Part shown: positions 1-5,390 of the stretch, piece by piece
How positions within the stretch are numbered: position 1 is the first letter of the stretch
How the letters are laid out: the number at the start of each line of letters is the position of its first letter
Assembly: GCA_019747615.1 (NCBI GenBank)
Contig: JAIEQQ010000215.1
Location: 1-5,390, forward strand
Direction: 5' to 3'
From: Phycisphaerales bacterium
GTDB lineage: Bacteria > Planctomycetota > Phycisphaerae > Phycisphaerales > UBA1924
DNA: 5,390 nt
Made by a program: the position numbers and the translations under genes
Notes under the pieces: generated by a model
What the model was told of the DNA's origin: nothing
The model's database searches: none
The model's input: only the letters and a program-made list of their open reading frames with translations

Positions 1-830
1 ATCATCACGGTCATCGGCCCGACCCCACCGGGCACGGGGCTGATGCAGCCCTCGGGCCCGAGGCGATCGCGGACTTGTTCGAAGGCAACATCGCCGACGG
101 TGCGCGCCTTGCCATCGGGCCCGGTGATGCGGTTCACACCGACATCAATGACGATCGCGCCGGGCTTGACGCAGTCGGGCACGATCAGCTCCGGCACGCC
201 CGCGGCGGCGACCAAGATGTCCGCGGCGTACATGATGCTCTTGATCCCCGGCGTCCACTTGTTGCAGGACACCACGGTCGCGTCCTGTCGCATCAGCAGC
301 ACGGCGATGGGCTTGCCGACGTGGTCGCTGGCGCCGATGACCACGGCGCGCTTGCCGCGGAGCTCGACGCCGATGTGCTCGATCATGCGGATGACCGCAA
401 GTGCGGTGCAGGGCGCAAGCGAGGAGCGGCCGTAGACGATGTTGCCGATGTTCGCGGGGTTGACGCCTTCGACGTCTTTCTCCGGCGCGATGAGACGCTG
501 GATGTCGTAGGGCTCAACGCCCGCCGGCAGCGGCAGGTGGAGCATGATGGCGGTGACGTCCTCGCGCGTGTTCAGCAGCAAGACGCGCCCGGCGAGGACG
601 TCAAAGTTTGCGTTCGCCGGCAGCTCGTGGAGCTTGTATTCGATGCCCAGAGCCGCGGCGGCTTTGCCCTGATTCTCGGCGTACACGCGGCTGGCGTTGT
701 CGCCCGCGGCGCAGAGGACGGCGTCAAGGCGGACTTTGGTGCCGCGGGATTCCACGGCCCGAACGCGCGCGATGAGTTGCGAGCGATACTGCTCCGCGAG
801 AGCCTTGCCGTCGATGAGGCGTGCGGTCAT
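1..830 (-). CDS. folD: FolD-family methylenetetrahydrofolate dehydrogenase / methenyltetrahydrofolate cyclohydrolase, C-terminus cut by window edge
   Basis: FolD is a cytosolic enzyme of one-carbon metabolism. It oxidises 5,10-methylene-THF to methenyl-THF with NAD(P)+, and the usual bifunctional form then hydrolyses this to 10-formyl-THF. Translating from the ATG at 830 gives 276 residues that number identically to E. coli FolD as I recall it. Visible are LIDGKALA (5-12), the Y50 region, LHLPLPAG (97-104), EKDVEG (117-122), PCT (140-142), the dinucleotide-binding GASDHVGKP, IVIDVGVNR and PVPGGVGPMTV at the C-terminal end. The frame is open to the left edge, so roughly 10-25 residues are missing. 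Three residues known to be catalytic in the family are replaced: K54 is Q, Q98 is H and D121 is E. PCTPxG is PCTALA, and DG before the LPLP motif is TA. Family membership is secure. Whether both activities remain is doubtful; it may be a dehydrogenase-only form or a clade-specific variant. The gene is divergent from ligA, with no Shine-Dalgarno sequence. Confidence 0.95.
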   Translation of the reverse strand, partial: MTARLIDGKALAEQYRSQLIARVRAVESRGTKVRLDAVLCAAGDNASRVYAENQGKAAAALGIEYKLHELPANANFDVLAGRVLLLNTREDVTAIMLHLPLPAGVEPYDIQRLIAPEKDVEGVNPANIGNIVYGRSSLAPCTALAVIRMIEHIGVELRGKRAVVIGASDHVGKPIAVLLMRQDATVVSCNKWTPGIKSIMYAADILVAAAGVPELIVPDCVKPGAIVIDVGVNRITGPDGKARTVGDVAFEQVRDRLGPEGCISPVPGGVGPMTVM

Positions 831-836
831 GGCGGC

Positions 837-842
837 AGTGTA
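837..842 (-). promoter_or_regulatory. Candidate -10 box (TACACT) of folD, implying a leaderless transcript
   Basis: On the minus strand TACACT matches TATAAT at positions 1, 2, 4 and 6, and ends 6 bp before the folD ATG. Transcription would then start at or next to the A of the start codon. No purine-rich Shine-Dalgarno sequence lies upstream (GCCGCC precedes the ATG), which fits a leaderless mRNA. I see no convincing -35 hexamer at 16-18 bp. The assignment rests on the position and on the same pattern before the neighbouring genes. Confidence 0.4.
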
Positions 843-843
843 G

Positions 844-3108
<2,265 letters not shown>

Positions 3109-3109
3109 C

Positions 3110-3191
3110 CCTCAGCCTCCAGCCGTCAGCTGAAAGCAGCAAAGCTCCCGGCTTCGGGTTCTTGCTGACGGCTGAAGGCTGACAGCTGAAG
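3110..3191. repeat. Facing arrays of a 7-bp repeat (GCTGANN) able to form a hairpin
   Basis: Starting one base after the ligA stop, 3110-3130 read on the minus strand is three heptamers: GCTGACG, GCTGGAG, GCTGAGG. After a 33-bp centre, 3164-3191 read on the plus strand is four: GCTGACG, GCTGAAG, GCTGACA, GCTGAAG, plus a trailing GCT. The two GCTGACG units give an exact 10-bp inverted repeat (3121-3130 with 3164-3173), extendable outwards with one mismatch. A competing inner hairpin is CAGCAA (3137-3142) with TTGCTG (3162-3167) around CCCG-GCTT-CGGG (3147-3158). No T-run follows, so this is not a typical intrinsic terminator. It fills most of the 103-bp ligA-CYTH gap and may cap the ligA mRNA. 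Heptamer repeats are known in cyanobacteria as STRRs; any relationship is unproven. Confidence 0.85.
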
Positions 3192-3197
3192 GCTCCC

Positions 3198-3203
3198 TAC
3201 CGT
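3198..3203 (+). promoter_or_regulatory. Candidate -10 box (TACCGT) of the CYTH gene
   Basis: TACCGT fits TANNNT and ends 8 bp before the ATG at 3212, the same spacing as at ligA. The bases between (CTTCCCGC) contain no Shine-Dalgarno sequence. A CTGACA at 3179-3184 resembles a -35 box, but the spacer is only 13 bp, which is too short for a standard promoter. If real, the CYTH gene can be transcribed separately from ligA as a leaderless mRNA. Confidence 0.3.
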
Positions 3204-3211
3204 CTTCCCGC

Positions 3212-3736
3212 ATGCAGAACGTCGAATGCAAATACGAGCTGCGCGATCTGGAGCTGTGCCGTCTGGCGCTGGCTTCGCTCAAGGCGAGCAAGATCGCGAC
3301 GATGCAGCAGACCGACACGTACTTCAAGCTCGCCGATGGGCGGCTGAAGAAACGCGAGTCGGTCGCCGACGGCGTGGCGCAGCCGGTCGAGTTCATCTTT
3401 TACCATCGCGAGAATCAGGCCAAGGCCCGTGTCAGCCGGTTCACGATCTACTCCGTCGCCGAGGCGGCGCAGTATTTCGGTGCCACCGAGCCGCCGGTGT
3501 GGGTGACGGTGAAGAAGACGCGCGAGCTGTACATGCTCGGCGGCGTGCGGATCCACGTGGACGACGTGGAGGGCCTCGGGCGATTCGTGGAGTTTGAGGC
3601 CTTGGTGTCGCCCTCGAACAACCTCGTCAAGAGCTACGACGCGGTGCACCAGCTTCAAGAGGCCCTCGGGCCGGCGCTCGGCGGGCCGCTGAGCCAGAGC
3701 TACTCGGACATGCTCGCGGGCGACGCGGCGGGTTGA
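3212..3736 (+). CDS. CYTH-domain protein, class IV adenylate cyclase-like (CyaB/thiamine-triphosphatase superfamily)
   Basis: The 174-residue product looks like a single CYTH (triphosphate tunnel metalloenzyme) domain, which binds triphosphates and divalent metal inside a beta-barrel. Visible are the N-terminal strand NVECK (3-7), a variant of the ExExK signature; QTDTYF (33-38); GRLKKRE (43-49), with R44, K46 and R48 as likely phosphate contacts; KARVSR (71-76); VKKTRELY (100-107); IHVDDVEGLGRFVEFE (114-129), the most diagnostic segment, with metal-binding acidic residues; and SYSDML near the C-terminus. The length fits a one-domain family member, with no signal peptide or membrane segment, so it is probably cytosolic. 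Members include class IV adenylate cyclases, inorganic triphosphatases and thiamine triphosphatases. The overall pattern is closest to the CyaB-like group, but the substrate cannot be fixed from sequence. The start is the ATG immediately before the conserved first strand. It is co-directional with ligA, 103 bp downstream, and separated from it by the heptamer repeats. Confidence 0.88.
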   Translation: MQNVECKYELRDLELCRLALASLKASKIATMQQTDTYFKLADGRLKKRESVADGVAQPVEFIFYHRENQAKARVSRFTIYSVAEAAQYFGATEPPVWVTVKKTRELYMLGGVRIHVDDVEGLGRFVEFEALVSPSNNLVKSYDAVHQLQEALGPALGGPLSQSYSDMLAGDAAG

Positions 3737-3748
3737 GACGATCCCATG

Positions 3749-3766
3749 GCGTTGGCGTTGGCGTTG
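3749..3766 (+). repeat. Three tandem copies of GCGTTG
   Basis: Three perfect copies of the hexamer GCGTTG lie in the 125-bp gap between the CYTH stop and the tRNA, followed by a degenerate AGTTGG. The rest of that gap up to the tRNA promoter shows no gene. The repeat is short and probably a slippage product. Confidence 0.7.
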
Positions 3767-3824
3767 AGTTGGGTCTGGGTGGCTTGAGCTGCGGAGACGT
3801 TGCCGGGAGCCTCGCACCAGTGCC

Positions 3825-3852
3825 TTGACGTGATGACCGGGCGGCGTACCCT
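3825..3852 (+). promoter_or_regulatory. Promoter of the tRNA-Gln gene
   Basis: TTGACG (3825-3830; five of six matches to TTGACA) is followed after 16 bp by TACCCT (3847-3852; TA at the start and T at the end of TATAAT). The predicted transcription start is near 3858-3860, two to four bases before the mature tRNA 5' end, so the precursor would have a very short 5' leader. This is the only unit in the window with a recognisable -35 box. Confidence 0.6.
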
Positions 3853-3861
3853 TCGAGCGTT

Positions 3862-3932
3862 AGGGGATTGGTGTAACGGTAGCACGACTGACTCTGACTC
3901 AGTTAGTAGGGGTTCAAATCCCTTATCCCCTG
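3862..3932 (+). tRNA. tRNA-Gln, anticodon CUG
   Basis: The 71-nt sequence folds into a full cloverleaf. Acceptor stem AGGGGAT (3862-3868) pairs perfectly with ATCCCCT (3925-3931). The D arm is GTGT/GCAC with one G-U pair (3871-3885). The anticodon stem ACTGA/TCAGT (3887-3891/3899-3903) closes the loop CTCTGAC, giving anticodon CTG (3894-3896), which reads CAG. The variable loop has four bases, and the T arm AGGGG/CCCTT encloses TTCAAAT (3913-3919). The weak A1-U72 first pair and discriminator G73 (3932) agree with glutamine identity as known from E. coli, where the first pair is also weak. The 3' CCA is not encoded (TTG follows), so it must be added enzymatically. It is a single tRNA with its own promoter and terminator. 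Confidence 0.96.
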
Positions 3933-3943
3933 TTGAATGCCAC

Positions 3944-3978
3944 AACGCCCGACGAGATCGTCGGGCGTTTGTGTTTTT
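3944..3978 (+). terminator. Rho-independent terminator of tRNA-Gln
   Basis: An 11-bp perfect stem (3944-3954 with 3959-3969, core ACGCCCGACG/CGTCGGGCGT) closes a 4-base AGAT loop, followed by a T-rich tract ending in TTTTT (3974-3978). It starts 12 bp after the tRNA. On the minus strand the hairpin is followed by GTTGTGG rather than a T-run, so it should act mainly on plus-strand transcription and not as a terminator for the convergent gene on the right. Confidence 0.92.
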
Positions 3979-4056
3979 GCTGTGCTTGCAGTTTGGTCTG
4001 GGCCGGCCTCAGAGGGACTGTCCACCAAACACATGCTGGCCAGCGCGAGCGCGCGA
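3979..4056. other. Short convergent intergenic stretch
   Basis: These 78 bp separate the tRNA terminator from the stop codon of the minus-strand SH3-like gene. The only structure I see is a perfect 10-bp palindrome GCTGGCCAGC (4035-4044). It has no T-run on the minus strand and I assign it no function. Confidence 0.5.
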
Positions 4057-5390
4057 TCAGATCTGGTTCGCACCGGGCACGGGCTTCATCTTCGGCAGGC
4101 CCGTGGCCGGCTCGGGCTGGCGCTCGCGCGGGGCGCGAGGCGTGGTGGGTGCCGTCGTCGGTGCCGCTGGCTCAGCCGCCGGGGCAGGGGCTGGTTCTGG
4201 CGCCGGCGCGGTGCGCGGCGCGGGTGCCGGAACGGGCGTCGTCGTGGTGGTGGTTGTCGTCGTCGTCTTGGTCAGTTGCTCGCTGCTGATCACGCGACCG
4301 CTCACGGGCTCCAGCGAGATCTGGTCGATCTTGCGGGGCGAGATGATGTTGGCGCGCAGCGCCTCGTCAAACCGCACGTCGCCCTCGATGCCCACAACGA
4401 TGCCGAGCTTGCCGGCCAGGTCGAGCTTCGGATCCGGCTGGAGGTAGCCCAGCGTGCGGGCCGAGCCCGGCTCGGGCGATTCGACACGATACAAGCGCGG
4501 CAGGCGCTCGCCGTCGTAGACGACCGACGGCACAAGACGGCCGATCATCGTGTAGACGCGCTGGCCTTCGAGCTCGACGATGCGGCGGCGGAGCTCGACC
4601 ACGCGCGTGTCGATGGACTGGCGGGCGGCCGCGGAGTTCACGCCGTCGGCGCGAAGCTCGCGACGGAGCTCCATCGCCTTCACATAGCGATCGAGGTTCT
4701 TGGCCAAAGCCTGATCGCGGGGAGACGAGCTGAGCGTATCGATGAACGCGCGGAACTCGCCGATGGCTTCGTCCAGTTCCGCGGTCTCCAGCGGCTGCAA
4801 CCGCACGCGGTTGTAGAGCGCCATAAGTGACTCGGTGCGGCTGGGCTGCGGCGCGGCCGCGGGCGGCGCGACGCGCGGCGTTTCAGGATCAGGGACCACT
4901 TCACTTGGCGCGGGCGTGCCCTCGGGCACCGGCGTGAAGCCGGCGGGCGTTTCGCCAACGGGCGCCGGCGGCGTGACCGGCTCGAGCCGTCCGCCGATCG
5001 CGGGTGTTGCGCCGACCACGGTGCCGGAGCGGCCGGCATCGGGCTTCGGCGCGCTTGCGCCGGGCGTGTTATTGATGACGGTGGTCGCGGGCTTGTCGGG
5101 TGCTGGCGTCACGCTGGCCGCTGCCGCGGGGGGCGGGGCGGTGGTGCCGGCGAACTGCTGCGTCTCGGCGTCAGAGGCCTTGCGAACGCTGGAGCGGGCG
5201 ATGAAGCCGCGAGCGGAGTCGGGGGCCTTGATGGCGTAGTGGGTGATCTTGCCGTCGTCGCTCTTGATGGCTTCGAGCACACTGAGCGAGGTTTCCGGCG
5301 GCAGATCAGACAGCAGCAGCGGCATGAAGCTGGCCCGTGCGCCGGTGTTGACGTTGAACGCGCTGAGCTTCGAGGGACGGCGGAGCTTCA
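4057..5390 (-). CDS. SH3-like, Pro/Ala-rich protein with coiled-coil segment, probably exported; N-terminus outside window
   Basis: The stop is at 4057-4059 and the frame is open to the right edge, giving 443 visible residues; M22 (5325) is internal rather than the likely start. Counting from the first whole codon at 5388: about 8-72 looks like a bacterial SH3-like module (FNVNTGARASFMPLLLSDLP, then ITHYAIKAPDSARGFIARSSV); 82-184 is a Pro/Ala/Thr-rich linker; 186-277 is charged and helical, with coiled-coil character (ELRRRIVELEGQ); 278-356 is a beta-rich region (IGRLVPSVVYDGERLPRLYRV, then a stretch rich in GIVVGIEG-like turns); 375-384 is ten consecutive Thr; 385-443 is a Pro/Ala tail ending in MKPVPGANQI. 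No Cys or Trp is visible. This composition suits a cell-envelope or secreted protein with a signal peptide upstream of the window, but that peptide is not seen. I do not recognise a named family. SH3-like modules often bind peptidoglycan or other proteins, so a cell-wall role is possible but unproven. Confidence 0.8.
   Translation of the reverse strand, partial: KLRRPSKLSAFNVNTGARASFMPLLLSDLPPETSLSVLEAIKSDDGKITHYAIKAPDSARGFIARSSVRKASDAETQQFAGTTAPPPAAAASVTPAPDKPATTVINNTPGASAPKPDAGRSGTVVGATPAIGGRLEPVTPPAPVGETPAGFTPVPEGTPAPSEVVPDPETPRVAPPAAAPQPSRTESLMALYNRVRLQPLETAELDEAIGEFRAFIDTLSSSPRDQALAKNLDRYVKAMELRRELRADGVNSAAARQSIDTRVVELRRRIVELEGQRVYTMIGRLVPSVVYDGERLPRLYRVESPEPGSARTLGYLQPDPKLDLAGKLGIVVGIEGDVRFDEALRANIISPRKIDQISLEPVSGRVISSEQLTKTTTTTTTTTTPVPAPAPRTAPAPEPAPAPAAEPAAPTTAPTTPRAPRERQPEPATGLPKMKPVPGANQI
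4237..4266 (-). repeat. Run of ten threonine codons inside the SH3-like gene
   Basis: Read on the minus strand this is ACG x3, ACA, ACC x3, ACG x3, encoding ten threonines between the beta-rich domain and the Pro/Ala tail. The in-phase triplets suggest an origin by triplet slippage, while three different codons suggest the run has since been kept as protein sequence. Thr-rich linkers in exported proteins are frequent O-glycosylation sites, which is only a possibility here. Confidence 0.85.

Noticed and set aside
3110..3191. CRISPR array or intrinsic terminator after ligA
   Set aside because: The units are 7 bp with no spacers, and no T-run follows the hairpin, so neither label fits.
3197..3817. 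Minus-strand open frame of 206 codons over the CYTH gene
   Set aside because: It is His/Arg-rich and motif-free, while the plus-strand frame encodes the conserved CYTH signature.
3700..3945. Small minus-strand frame crossing the tRNA, containing DKGFEPL
   Set aside because: GFEPL-type peptides are the usual false translation of the antisense strand of a tRNA T arm; the same holds for the plus-strand frame from 3800 with SRGSNPLSP.
3937..4830. Plus-strand open frame of 297 codons opposite the SH3-like gene
   Set aside because: It is Arg/Gly-rich, starts inside the tRNA terminator and has no plausible promoter; the minus-strand frame has domain-like order.

Overview
The window is high-G+C bacterial DNA (about two thirds G+C by eye) with ordinary chromosomal genes. 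I see no insertion sequence, phage gene, CRISPR array or rRNA. The style is most consistent with a planctomycete, perhaps of class Phycisphaerae: starts without Shine-Dalgarno sequences, an SH3-like protein with long Pro/Ala linkers, and a divergent FolD. That placement is an inference and was not tested by any search.

Layout: (1) 1-830, minus: folD, one-carbon folate metabolism, running off the left edge and lacking only its last residues. (2) 831-912: an 83-bp or shorter divergent spacer with a TACACT box facing each gene. (3) 913-3108, plus: ligA, the NAD-dependent DNA ligase, complete, with an unusual insertion and a glycine-rich linker before its BRCT domain. (4) 3110-3191: two facing arrays of a 7-bp repeat (GCTGANN) that can form a hairpin. 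(5) 3212-3736, plus: a CYTH-domain protein resembling class IV adenylate cyclases. (6) 3825-3978: a compact tRNA-Gln(CUG) unit with promoter, tRNA and intrinsic terminator. (7) 4057-5390, minus: a large, probably exported protein, incomplete at its N-terminus at the right edge. It has an SH3-like module, a Pro/Ala linker, a charged helical segment, a beta-rich domain, a run of ten threonines and a Pro/Ala tail.

The genes do not form one pathway. folD and ligA are divergently transcribed housekeeping genes, the CYTH gene lies co-directionally 103 bp after ligA, and the tRNA and SH3-like genes are independent units. The most interesting points are the FolD active site, where residues equivalent to K54, Q98 and D121 of the E. 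coli enzyme are Q, H and E; the heptamer arrays after ligA; and a TANNNT box 6-8 bp before all three visible protein starts, which suggests leaderless transcripts. I found no convincing new multi-gene system.
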